A stretch of 11,649 nt of DNA, taken from positions 54,596-66,244 of the forward strand of contig FR892020.1 in assembly GCA_000434235.1 (NCBI GenBank), in the 5' to 3' direction. Made by a program: the position numbers and the translations under genes. The notes beneath the pieces were generated by a model. The model did no database searches, had not been told where the DNA came from, and saw only the letters and a list, made by a program, of their open reading frames with translations. The DNA comes from Alistipes sp. CAG:268. Its GTDB lineage: Bacteria > Bacteroidota > Bacteroidia > Bacteroidales > Rikenellaceae. The first letter of the stretch is position 1. Each line of letters begins with the position of its first letter. Below are positions 1 to 8,150 of this stretch, piece by piece.

Positions 1-97
1 CGTCCAGGTAGTTGTGGTCCTTGCCCATGTTGAAGAAGCGGTATTTCTTCAGACGCCAGGGCTGATGTACCTGAAAATAGAGACAAACGGTTTTCAT
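1..97 (-). CDS. GH57 alpha-amylase-family enzyme, N-terminal part only
   Basis: Only the first 32 codons are present; the gene runs off the left edge. It starts at the ATG on bases 97-95 and reads MKTVCLYFQVHQPWRLKKYR, then FFNMGKDHNYLD. The Q-V-H-Q-P-W/F-R-L start followed by Y-R-F-F is the characteristic opening of Bacteroidetes family GH57 proteins, and the HQP histidine belongs to conserved region 1 of that family. GH57 includes alpha-amylases, 4-alpha-glucanotransferases and glycogen branching enzymes, so the exact reaction cannot be fixed from this fragment. No signal peptide is visible, which suggests a cytoplasmic enzyme acting on intracellular glucan. It begins 17 bases after the stop codon of the GT4 gene, so the two are almost certainly co-transcribed and probably handle the same polymer. 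Family assignment rests on recalled sequence similarity. Confidence 0.85.
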   Translation of the reverse strand, partial: MKTVCLYFQVHQPWRLKKYRFFNMGKDHNYLD

Positions 98-114
98 AAA
101 AGGGTGGTGTATGT

Positions 115-1428
115 TTATTTGTTCTTACTCTCTTCGATCACGGCTTCGTAGACCGACTTGATCTTGGCCGCAGCGTCGTTCCACTTGAGGTTCGTAACCT
201 CTTCGAGTCCCTTCGATGCGAACATGCCGGCCAGTGCCGGGTATTTGACCAGTGCGTAGATGGCGTCGGCCAGGGCGTCCACGTCCCAGTAGTCCACCTT
301 GACGGCGTAGTCGAGCACCTCGGCCACACCGCTCTGTTTGGAGATGATCACCGGAACGTTCGACCGCATGGCCTCGAGGGGCGAGATGCCGAACGGCTCC
401 GATACCGAGGGCATGACGTAGACGTCCGACAACTGGAACATCTTGTGTACGTCCTCGCCGCGGAGGAATCCCGTGAAATGGAAGCGGTCGGCGATGCCGA
501 GACGTGCCACGCGGCGGATCACGTGGTTCATCATGTCGCCCGAACCGGCCATGACGAACCGCACGTCGGGAACGCGCTTGAGCACCTTGGCGGCCGCCTC
601 GACGAAGTAGTCGGGGCCTTTCTGGTAGGTGATTCGGCCGAGGAAGGTGACGATCTTGTCCTTGACGCCGCGTTCGGGAACTTCGCTGCTCCCCTCGGCG
701 AACCGTACGGCATTGTGCACCGTAACCACGCGGTCGGCGGGTACGCCGTAGCGGTTGATGACGATGTTGCGCGTGAGGTTCGATACGGCGATCACCCGGT
801 CGGCGGCATGCATGCCGGCGCGCTCGATGGCGTAGACCTGCGTGTTGATGTTCTCGCCGCTGCGGTCGAACTCCGTGGCGTGCATGTGTACGACGAGCGG
901 CTTGCCCGATACGCGCTTGGCTGCGATGCCGGCGTAGTAGGTCAGCCAGTCGTGGGCGTGGATGACGTCGAACTGCCCCTCCAGGTCGCGGGCCACCTGT
1001 GCGGCGACCACGGCGTAGCGGGCGACCTCCTCCATGAGGTTGGCGCCGTACTTGCCCGAGAAGGTGTAGCGCTGCTTCCACGCATCGGTCGTCGTCCAGG
1101 TCGTCTGTCCCGTCTTGACATACTGCTCGTGGTAGGTTTCGTATTCTTCGGGGGAGATGTAGGGCACCATGTTGGAGTCGATCTGGATGAACGACATGCG
1201 CTGCAGCACGTCGTCGGCGCCGCTGCCGGTGGCACCGTACAGTGCCTCGACGTCGCTGGCATTCATCACGCGGGTGAATCGTTGGTCCTCGTCTCCGTAA
1301 GCATGCGGGACGACAAAGGTCACATCGACTCCGTTGCGCGCCAGTCCGCGGGTCATTCCGTAGCAGGCCGTTCCCAGACCGCCCGCGATGTGGGGCGGGA
1401 ACTCCCAACCGAACATTAAAACTCTCAT
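115..1428 (-). CDS. GT4-family glycosyltransferase of the glycogen cluster
   Basis: The product has 437 residues and a GT-B fold of the GT4/glycogen-synthase type. The N-terminal domain starts MRVLMFGWEFPPHIAGGLG, with a glycine-rich loop at 16-19, and has HAHDW at 157-161. The C-terminal nucleotide-sugar domain has GRITYQKG at 264-271 (R265 and K270 would contact donor phosphates) and E344-PFGISPL-E352, the E-x7-E signature. I chose the ATG at 1428 because conserved sequence begins there. The frame stays open upstream to 1560, but those 44 extra residues are low-complexity and lie over the palindromic spacer. The protein is cytoplasmic, with no signal peptide or membrane segment. Position between a debranching enzyme and a GH57 gene implies transfer of glucose to alpha-glucan, possibly for priming, elongation or maltosaccharide synthesis. 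Donor and product are inferred; another hexosyltransferase role is possible. Confidence 0.88.
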   Translation of the reverse strand: MRVLMFGWEFPPHIAGGLGTACYGMTRGLARNGVDVTFVVPHAYGDEDQRFTRVMNASDVEALYGATGSGADDVLQRMSFIQIDSNMVPYISPEEYETYHEQYVKTGQTTWTTTDAWKQRYTFSGKYGANLMEEVARYAVVAAQVARDLEGQFDVIHAHDWLTYYAGIAAKRVSGKPLVVHMHATEFDRSGENINTQVYAIERAGMHAADRVIAVSNLTRNIVINRYGVPADRVVTVHNAVRFAEGSSEVPERGVKDKIVTFLGRITYQKGPDYFVEAAAKVLKRVPDVRFVMAGSGDMMNHVIRRVARLGIADRFHFTGFLRGEDVHKMFQLSDVYVMPSVSEPFGISPLEAMRSNVPVIISKQSGVAEVLDYAVKVDYWDVDALADAIYALVKYPALAGMFASKGLEEVTNLKWNDAAAKIKSVYEAVIEESKNK

Positions 1429-1486
1429 ACCTTTATTTTTTGTGTAATTTTCTTTTGCCTGTGCGCGCCGCCTCTCTGCTGTCTGC

Positions 1487-1514
1487 GGTCGTGTGCGGAG
1501 CTCCGCGTACGACC
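1487..1514. repeat. 28-base imperfect palindrome in the spacer before the GT4 gene
   Basis: The outer arms GGTCGT (1487-1492) and ACGACC (1509-1514) are exact inverted copies. The centre GCGGAGCTCCGC (1495-1506) is a perfect 12-base palindrome. The two intervening base pairs on each side do not match, although they would form G-U wobbles in plus-strand RNA. It lies 59-86 bases upstream of the GT4 start codon. No T tract follows it on the minus strand, so it is not a typical intrinsic terminator. It could be a leader hairpin, a protein-binding site or an mRNA-processing site. Confidence 0.6.
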
Positions 1515-1522
1515 TCACCCGC

Positions 1523-1542
1523 CCGATTCCCCAGGGAATCGG
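1523..1542. repeat. 20-base inverted repeat in the spacer before the GT4 gene
   Basis: CCGATTCCC (1523-1531) and GGGAATCGG (1534-1542) are perfect inverted arms around CA. As RNA they would give an 8-bp stem closed by a four-base loop. It lies 8 bases from the neighbouring 28-base palindrome, so the GT4 leader would carry two adjacent stem-loops. No T tract follows. Function is unknown. Confidence 0.6.
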
Positions 1543-1602
1543 TGTGCCGTTCCGACACATTCCACTGTCACATGGTACGCCCGGGTTGTAGTTGTTTATT
1601 AA

Positions 1603-3729
1603 TTATTTTGTTGTCTTTTTCGTTGTCTTGCGGGTTTTTGTTGCCGGAGCCTCCGCGGTCTCCTCCTTTTTGGCAGTCTTTGCGGCGCGTTTGGCCGGTG
1701 CGGCCTTTGCCGTAGTCTTCTCCGTGGCCTTTTTCGTCGTTGCGGCTTTGGCCGAAGCCTTTTTGGCCGGGGCTTTTTTGGCCGGGGTCTCCTCCGCGTC
1801 CGTGCGGTAGGTGCGGATCAGGTGGTAGATGTCCAGCACGGCACCCACGCTCCACGCCTGCGAGATCGCTCCGCGCGATGCGTAGGGGGGATCTGCGTCA
1901 TAGAGTTCGCAGATTGAGCCGATGCAGTAGGTCTGGATGTCCTCCTCGAAAGAGGCGAGGAGCTCCTCGGCCTGCGGCACGAAAGCCGCGCCGTCGATGT
2001 CGAAGCAGGCCTTCACGTAGAACGACAGGAGCCAGGGCCATACCGAGCCGTTCTTGGCCGCGAAGTCACGCTCGTCGGGCGAGCCCTCCTGCGAACCTCT
2101 GTAGAGCGGGTTGCGCGGCGAAAGGGTGCGCAGGCCCTTCGGGGTGAGCAGGTGCTGACGCACGGTGCGGATCACGCCCAGACGGGTCTGTTCGTCGATG
2201 GGCTTGTAAGGCAGGCTGCAGGCCAGGATCATGTTCGGACGGATGAAGCGGTTGGCTCCCTGCTCGTCCACGTAGTCCGCCAGGTAACCTTCCGGGAGCA
2301 CAAACGTCTCGTTGAAGGCCGCCGAGATCCGCGGGGGCAGCATCTCCCACTCCTGGACGAATGCCCGGTCGCCCTGTTCGCGGGCCAGTTCGAGCGCATA
2401 ACATACAGCATTGTACCACAGTGCATTGACTTCTACCTGATAACCGTTGCGCGGCGTGACGGCACGGCCATTGATCGTGGAGTTCATCCACGTGAGGGGC
2501 ACTTCGTCCGAAGCGGCCCAGAGCAGTCCGTTGTCGTGCAGGGCGACGCGGCCGGCAATACCCCGGCGGTAGGATTCGAGCAGCTGCTTCATCACGTTGC
2601 CGTACCGTTTCCAGATCTCGGCTCCGCCGATCTGCTCGCCGAGCCGCTGCAGGGTCCAGAAGAACCAGAGCGGGGCATCGACCGCCTCGGCGGCCGACGA
2701 CGAGCCGGAGAACATGCCCTCCTTCATGGCGCGGACCTCCGTGTCGAGCACGTCGATGCAGTCCTCCTTGTGGTTTTGCTGCAGGGTGATTCCCGGCAGC
2801 GAGACGAAGGTCTGGCGTCCTGCCACTCCGTGCCATGGATAGCCCGAGATCACCTCCGTGCGGTTGCCCGGACGGCGGATGACGAACTGGCGCGCCGAGT
2901 GCTCGAGGCAGCTCAGGAAGTCGATCTTGTGGGTGCGGCGGGCGATCGAGGCGTTGAACACCTCCTCGATGGTCTTCGTCGAGCCCATCTCGTCGAGCGA
3001 GGCCGAGAAGATGATGCTTTCGCCCTTCTTGAGTTCGGTCTCGAAGTAGCCGGTCGTCAGCAGGTCCTCATGTCCCTCGTAGCCGCGGGCCATGTCCTGC
3101 TTGTATTCGAAGTTGTAGTACCAGTCGGGAGCCGGGACGAACTCCGTGCCGGGCTTGCTGGTCTGGAGGTATAGCCAGGGGAACGAGCCGTAGAGACGGC
3201 ATTTCACGCCGTTTATGGCCGGGTAGGAGTGACCGTCCGCCTCCATGTTGGCATGCGTCAGGGCATGCTTGTCGCGGAAGGCGAGGAACGGGCGCAGCCG
3301 CAACCGCGTCTCGGAGTGAGCATCGACGAGCGTGTAGCGGATCATCAGCTGCGTGCGCTTGTGGATCCAGAGCATCTCCTTGCGGAGGATGACACCGCCT
3401 ACGCGGTAGGTGATCGTGGGGGTCGGCGTATACTCGAAGTCGGTGATGTACTTGTGACCGCGGGGCTCGTACATGCCGGGGAAACGGTGCAGGGCCAGGT
3501 TGAACGACTGGTCATGCTGGATGACCGTTTCGTCGAGCGACGAGAGGAGGACGTAGGTCCGGCCGCTGTCGTCGATGGGGGCTACCATCAGCCCGTGGTA
3601 CCGCCGCGTGTTGCAGCAGACGATGGTCGTGCTCATGTAGCCGCCCATTCGGTCCGTCGAGAGCATCTCGCGCTGGAGCGAGTACTCCAGATTGCCCAAT
3701 TCGCTTTTGTCGAAGGTAAGTGCTGACAT
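1603..3729 (-). CDS. Glycogen debranching enzyme (GH133) with lysine-rich tail
   Basis: This 708-residue protein belongs to the archaeal/bacterial amylo-alpha-1,6-glucosidase family GH133, which hydrolyses alpha-1,6 branch glucose in glycogen. The N-terminal domain (about 10-270) carries N40-TRRYHGLMVAP, a family landmark. The catalytic domain (about 290-643) has LTWM-N416-STINGRAVTPRNG, then EVNALWYNAV, and near its end GSIC-E608-LYDADPP and ISQAWSVGAVL. E608 matches the expected general base. The residue after TWM is Asn416 where I recall Asp in relatives. The last 65 residues (644-708) are odd: about 18 Lys, 2 Arg and 19 Ala with Thr and Pro, like histone H1 or AlgP tails. Without them the length matches typical homologues (about 640-650). 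The start at 3729 is the first Met before conserved sequence and lies about 20 bases after a predicted transcription start. The protein is cytoplasmic, with no signal peptide. Confidence 0.92.
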   Translation of the reverse strand: MSALTFDKSELGNLEYSLQREMLSTDRMGGYMSTTIVCCNTRRYHGLMVAPIDDSGRTYVLLSSLDETVIQHDQSFNLALHRFPGMYEPRGHKYITDFEYTPTPTITYRVGGVILRKEMLWIHKRTQLMIRYTLVDAHSETRLRLRPFLAFRDKHALTHANMEADGHSYPAINGVKCRLYGSFPWLYLQTSKPGTEFVPAPDWYYNFEYKQDMARGYEGHEDLLTTGYFETELKKGESIIFSASLDEMGSTKTIEEVFNASIARRTHKIDFLSCLEHSARQFVIRRPGNRTEVISGYPWHGVAGRQTFVSLPGITLQQNHKEDCIDVLDTEVRAMKEGMFSGSSSAAEAVDAPLWFFWTLQRLGEQIGGAEIWKRYGNVMKQLLESYRRGIAGRVALHDNGLLWAASDEVPLTWMNSTINGRAVTPRNGYQVEVNALWYNAVCYALELAREQGDRAFVQEWEMLPPRISAAFNETFVLPEGYLADYVDEQGANRFIRPNMILACSLPYKPIDEQTRLGVIRTVRQHLLTPKGLRTLSPRNPLYRGSQEGSPDERDFAAKNGSVWPWLLSFYVKACFDIDGAAFVPQAEELLASFEEDIQTYCIGSICELYDADPPYASRGAISQAWSVGAVLDIYHLIRTYRTDAEETPAKKAPAKKASAKAATTKKATEKTTAKAAPAKRAAKTAKKEETAEAPATKTRKTTKKTTK
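1757..1786. repeat. 15-base tandem repeat, two copies, in the debranching-enzyme tail
   Basis: Units 1757-1771 and 1772-1786 differ at one base (GCCTTTTTGGCCGGG and GCTTTTTTGGCCGGG on the plus strand). The unit is a multiple of three and encodes the repeated Pro-Ala-Lys-Lys-Ala motif of the tail, so gain or loss of a copy would change tail length without a frameshift. Confidence 0.75.
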
Positions 3730-3756
3730 ATTGCTAAAAAATACTATTTCGCTATA

Positions 3757-3787
3757 TAAAGATATTAGTTTTTTTAGAAACCTGCAA
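3757..3787 (-). promoter_or_regulatory. Predicted Bacteroidetes promoter of the debranching-enzyme gene
   Basis: On the minus strand TTG (3787-3785) is followed after 20 bases by TATCTTTA (3764-3757), which fits TAnnTTTG at seven of eight positions with the usual spacing. Transcription would start near 3750, about 20 bases before the ATG at 3729. The 107-base gap after the fusion gene is AT-rich and holds no obvious terminator, so read-through from upstream is also possible. Confidence 0.5.
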
Positions 3788-3836
3788 CGGATTTGCCGGA
3801 ATTAAACATTTTTCTTCCTTTATATCGCATTGCCTG

Positions 3837-6800
3837 TCAGGCCCATTTCACCAGGGCGAAGTCCATACGGTGCGGGAGGTTCGGGTTGCTCGGGTAGATA
3901 CGCAGGGCGACGTCGTAGGTGCCGGTCTCCTCGGGCTGATAGTCCACCGAGTAGGTCACCAGACTGCCCTCGGTCTTCGTACGTGCCAGAGGTACCGTGC
4001 GCACGACATTGACGGTCTGTCCGCCGACGATCTGCTGTGCGACGACCATCTCGACGCCGATGTCCTCGGGATGGAGGTTCGCCACGTCCACCGTTACGGC
4101 AAAGTGGTACTTCTCACCCACGCAGACGGCGCCCTTGTCGATCTGCACGCGCTCGACGTCTACCACGCGTACCTGGTCCCATGCGGCCGATACCTTGCGT
4201 TTCCAGGCTGCGATCTCGCGGGCCATGCGGTATGCGTCGGCGCAGAGGTCGCGCTTGCGGGCGGCGAGCTTGTTGTAGAACCGCTCCTCGTAGTCGATCA
4301 GCATGCGGTTGGTCGTGAAGTTCGAGGCGATGTCGGCCACGCACTTCTTGACCGAAGCCACCCATGCGTGCGGAATGCCGTGTGCGTCGCGGTCGTAGTA
4401 TTTCGGGGCGATCTGCTCCTCGATGGTGTTGTAGATCATCTCGGCGTCGAGTTCGTCCTGATAGTGCTGGTCGGCGAACGTGCGCTCCATCGGGAGCATC
4501 CATCCGGCGCCCTCCTTGTAGCCCTCGACCCACCATCCGTCGAGTACCGAGAACTGCATGACGCCGTTCATCACGCACTTTTCGCCCGATGTGCCCGAGG
4601 CTTCCAGCGGCCGGGTCGGGGTGTTAAGCCACACGTCCACGCCCTGGACCATGCGGCGGGCGAGTTCCATGTCGTAGTTCTGCAGGAAGATGATCTTGCC
4701 GACGAACTGCGGCATGGCGGCCACCTCGACGATCCGCTTGATGAGGTCCTGTCCCGGCTTGTCGTTCGGGTGGGCCTTGCCGGCGAAGATGAACTGTACG
4801 GGGCGCTCCTTGTTGTTCACGATCTCCGACAGACGGTCGAGGTTCGTGAAGAGCAGGTAGGCGCGCTTGTAGGTGGCGAAGCGGCGGGCAAAACCGATCG
4901 TCAGCACGTCGGGCTTGATGCCGTCGATGATCTGCAGCATCTGGCGCGGCGACTCGAGACGCACCTGGTTGGGGTCGCTGTAGCGTTTGCGGATGTGGCG
5001 GATGAGCTTGTTCTTGAGCTTCATGCGCTCCTCCCACAGTTCGGCGTCGGGGATGTTGTAGACCTTCTGCCATGCGGGAATATTGTATACGTGGCCTTCG
5101 AATCCGTCGGCGAAGTAGCGGGCGTAGAGGCGGCGGAGCGAGGTGGCGATCCACGTCGGGAAGTGTACGCCGTTGGTGACATAGCCGATGTGGAGCTCGT
5201 TCTTGAAGTATCCGGGCCACATGTTGCCCAGGATATCCTTCGATACCTCCCCGTGGAGCCACGATACGCCATTGACCTCCTGCGAGAGGTTGCAGGCCAG
5301 CACCGACATCGAGAACTTCTCGTTCGGGTCGTTGGGGTTCGTCTTGCCGAGGTTGATGTACTGCTCCCAGGTGATGCCCAGCACGTCGGGATAGTGCGAC
5401 ATGTACTGGCGGATCATCGACTCGGGGAAGGCGTCGTGGCCGGCCGGTACGGGGGTATGCGTCGTGAAGAGCGACGAGGAGCGGATAACCTCCAGGGCCT
5501 CGGAGAAGGTGAGCTTGCGGTGGTTCACCAGCTCGCGGATGCGCTCGATGCCGATGAATGCGGCATGTCCCTCGTTGCAGTGGTAAACTTGGTTGCGGAT
5601 GCCCATCTTGCGCAGGGCGCGGATACCGCCGATGCCGAGCAGGATCTCCTGCTTGAGACGGTTCTCCCAGTCGCCTCCGTAGAGGTAGTGGGTGATCTGG
5701 CGGTCCTCCTCGAGGTTGGCCTCGTAGTCGGCGTCGAGCAGGTAGAGGTCCGTGCGGCCGACCTGGCACTTCCAGACGCGAGCCGAGAGCGTGCGGCCCG
5801 GGAAGGCGATGGTGACGGTCACCCAGCCTCCGGCATCGTCGCGCACGGGCGTGATCGGGAGCTTGAAGAAGTTCTGGGCCTCGTAGGTTGCCTCCTGCGC
5901 ACCCTGGGCCGAGAGACGCTGCGTGAAGTATCCGTAGCGGTAGAGCAGACCTACGGCCGTCATCGGGACGTTCTTGTCCGAAGCCTCCTTGAGGTAGTCG
6001 CCGGCGAGGATGCCCAGACCGCCCGAATAGATCTTCAGCGACGAGTGGAGCCCGTACTCCATCGAGAAGTAGGAGATCGACGTGGTCTTCGGGTCGGGTT
6101 TCTCACTCATGTAGTCGCGGAACTGCGTGTATACGGCGTCAAGCTGTGCGAGGAAGTTGCCGTCGTGTTCGAGCTCCTTGAGCCGCTCGACGCTCAGCCG
6201 GTCGAGGAACGCGATCGGGTTGCGCTCCGATGCGGCCCACAGCGCGGGGTCGATGCCTTCGAACAGGTCGCGGGCCCCGGGGTTCCAGCACCACCAGAGG
6301 TTGCGCGAGAGCTCCTCGAGGGCGTGCAGCCGCTTCGGAAGCGTCTTGTCCACCATCATGCGGCTCCAGTTGGGTTTCTCGACGAAGAGCTGCTGACGCA
6401 CGAAGTTGATCTGTTCGGTCTTGGCGCCGCCGTCGTCGAGTACGGCGCGGTTGGTGCGGACGATCGAACTTTCGACCGCCTCGGAGTAGGCCTGCTCGTA
6501 AGCCGAGAAGAGGTGCTCCCAGAGGGCCGTCATCGAGAGGTCGGATGCCGATACGCGCACCTCGTTGATGTGGCGGCTGTCCAGTGCGGAGAATCGCAGC
6601 AGGGCGTCGGAGATCTTCTCCTGTACCTCCTGGTCGTTGAAATCGTCGCGGCGGACAACTTCCACGCCGGCGTGTTCGCGGTGCTTGTCCACCCAGAGAC
6701 CGAATCCGGCGAGGGTCGTGGTGATCGTCGGGACGGAGAAGGCCACCGATTCCAGCGGGGTGTATCCCCACGGCTCGTAGTAGGAGGCGAAGACCGTGAC

Positions 6801-8087
6801 GTCCATGCCGACGAGCAGTTCGTAGTAGTCCTTGTTGAAGATGCCGTCGGTCTTGTTGAGGTAGGTCGGCACGAAGATCACCTTCACCTTCGAGTCCGGG
6901 CGTGCCAGGATGCTGCCTTTGATCGAATTGACGATCGGATCCCAGTCGGGGTTCTCGAGGTAGTGGGTCGTGAAGCGGTACTGGTTCGGGTCGATCGGCT
7001 GCGCGGGGTCGGCAAGGTGGGCCTGCAGGTCGGCGCGGGGGCCGCGGTTGGCGGCCGGCACGGTGATGTAGGCGAGCACCTCGCGCTCGAGTTTGTCCGA
7101 TGCGGCGAGCAGCTTGAGCGACTCGAGGAAGACGTCGATGCCCTTGTTGCGGAATTCGTAGCGGCCGCTGGTGCCGATGATCAGCGGGTCGCTTCCGAAC
7201 TTGCTGCCCAGACAAGCCTCGGCCACGTCGATCATGGCTCGTCGCGCCTCGTCGCGCTTGGTGTAATACTCCTCGCCGGTCCATACGAAGTCGTTTTCGA
7301 AGCCGTTGGGCGTAATGCCGTCCGGATCGCGGCCGAGCAGGTACTTGCACTCGTTGGCCGTGATGTCGCTGACGGTGAGGAAGGCGTCGTGGTTGGCCGC
7401 GGCGATCTTCTCGAGCGAGTGCTTGGCCGTCACATTGAACTGGCGGGCCAGCTCGTCGGCGTTGAATTTCGTCAGGTCGTTGTAGAGGGGCAGGCGGTTG
7501 CCGGCGATGCAGCGGCCCATGACAGTGGCGTGGCTCGTGAAGACGGTGGCCACGTAGGGGGCGTATTTGCGCAGATAGAGGCCCGTTGCGGCGGCCATCC
7601 ATTCGTGACAGTGGGCGACGACCTTCTCGGTGTTTGTGCAGAACGACTTCACGTAGGAGGAGATGACCACTCCGGCGGCGTAGCCGAACAGGACGGGCTC
7701 GATGTAGTCCCACTGGCCCGAGAGCGAATCGACGTGGTAGTCTTCCCAGAGTTTGGTGAGGATTTCGTCCTTGCGGGGAATCAGCGACGAGAAGTCTACC
7801 AGGATGGCGACGGGCGATCCCTTGATCTTCCAGCGGCCCACGCGGATACGGATGCCTTCGTTGTAGACGGTCTGCCGCCAGCCCTTGAGCAGCGCGGGAT
7901 CCTCCTCGAACTCGGGGTTTACGCCTTCGTGCGAGAGGTCGGGACCGACGGTCATGTAGCGGTCGCCGAATTTGCGGGTCACGGTCTGTGCCTTGGTCGA
8001 GATGACGGTGTGGATGCCGCCGACTTTGTTGCATACCTCCCAACTTACCTCGAAAAGGAAGTCGGGAGCAAGTTTGGCATTGCTCAT
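3837..8087 (-). CDS. Fused GT3 glycogen synthase / GT35 alpha-glucan phosphorylase
   Basis: One open frame of 1416 residues joins two enzymes. Residues 1-540 are a GT3 glycogen synthase: EVCNKVGGIHTV at 17-28, HCHEW at 159-163, SGRYEFRNKG at 307-316 (R309 and K315 as donor-binding residues) and E438-PWGYTPL-E446. A linker of about 40 residues follows. Residues 580-660 match the DUF3417 domain that precedes bacterial type-3 alpha-glucan phosphorylases. Residues 670-1290 are the PLP-dependent phosphorylase, with YSGGLGILAGD at 687-697, GFARRFATYKRA at 1065-1076 and SGTSGEK at 1164-1170, where K1170 should bind PLP. Residues 1305-1416 look like a beta-sandwich. The synthase half should extend alpha-1,4-glucan, probably from UDP-glucose as in other GT3 enzymes; the other half releases glucose-1-phosphate. 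The start at 8087 is preferred because the upstream Met at 8162 would lie over the promoter. No TTA, CTA or TCA codon is visible. Confidence 0.93.
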   Translation of the reverse strand: MSNAKLAPDFLFEVSWEVCNKVGGIHTVISTKAQTVTRKFGDRYMTVGPDLSHEGVNPEFEEDPALLKGWRQTVYNEGIRIRVGRWKIKGSPVAILVDFSSLIPRKDEILTKLWEDYHVDSLSGQWDYIEPVLFGYAAGVVISSYVKSFCTNTEKVVAHCHEWMAAATGLYLRKYAPYVATVFTSHATVMGRCIAGNRLPLYNDLTKFNADELARQFNVTAKHSLEKIAAANHDAFLTVSDITANECKYLLGRDPDGITPNGFENDFVWTGEEYYTKRDEARRAMIDVAEACLGSKFGSDPLIIGTSGRYEFRNKGIDVFLESLKLLAASDKLEREVLAYITVPAANRGPRADLQAHLADPAQPIDPNQYRFTTHYLENPDWDPIVNSIKGSILARPDSKVKVIFVPTYLNKTDGIFNKDYYELLVGMDVTVFASYYEPWGYTPLESVAFSVPTITTTLAGFGLWVDKHREHAGVEVVRRDDFNDQEVQEKISDALLRFSALDSRHINEVRVSASDLSMTALWEHLFSAYEQAYSEAVESSIVRTNRAVLDDGGAKTEQINFVRQQLFVEKPNWSRMMVDKTLPKRLHALEELSRNLWWCWNPGARDLFEGIDPALWAASERNPIAFLDRLSVERLKELEHDGNFLAQLDAVYTQFRDYMSEKPDPKTTSISYFSMEYGLHSSLKIYSGGLGILAGDYLKEASDKNVPMTAVGLLYRYGYFTQRLSAQGAQEATYEAQNFFKLPITPVRDDAGGWVTVTIAFPGRTLSARVWKCQVGRTDLYLLDADYEANLEEDRQITHYLYGGDWENRLKQEILLGIGGIRALRKMGIRNQVYHCNEGHAAFIGIERIRELVNHRKLTFSEALEVIRSSSLFTTHTPVPAGHDAFPESMIRQYMSHYPDVLGITWEQYINLGKTNPNDPNEKFSMSVLACNLSQEVNGVSWLHGEVSKDILGNMWPGYFKNELHIGYVTNGVHFPTWIATSLRRLYARYFADGFEGHVYNIPAWQKVYNIPDAELWEERMKLKNKLIRHIRKRYSDPNQVRLESPRQMLQIIDGIKPDVLTIGFARRFATYKRAYLLFTNLDRLSEIVNNKERPVQFIFAGKAHPNDKPGQDLIKRIVEVAAMPQFVGKIIFLQNYDMELARRMVQGVDVWLNTPTRPLEASGTSGEKCVMNGVMQFSVLDGWWVEGYKEGAGWMLPMERTFADQHYQDELDAEMIYNTIEEQIAPKYYDRDAHGIPHAWVASVKKCVADIASNFTTNRMLIDYEERFYNKLAARKRDLCADAYRMAREIAAWKRKVSAAWDQVRVVDVERVQIDKGAVCVGEKYHFAVTVDVANLHPEDIGVEMVVAQQIVGGQTVNVVRTVPLARTKTEGSLVTYSVDYQPEETGTYDVALRIYPSNPNLPHRMDFALVKWA

Positions 8088-8150
8088 GTTTTCTGTTTTA
8101 TGCGATATTATTTTGTCGTTCAAAAATGGAAATCGGTTCGAATCCGGGCG

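Noticed and set aside
1429..1560. 44-residue N-terminal extension of the GT4 protein
   Set aside because: The frame is open, but the residues are low-complexity, encoded by the palindromic spacer, and precede the conserved MRVLMFGWEFPP start.
3832..3842. GCCTG-T-CAGGC inverted repeat over the fusion stop codon
   Set aside because: The stem is only five bases with a one-base loop and has no T tract, so it is not a credible terminator.
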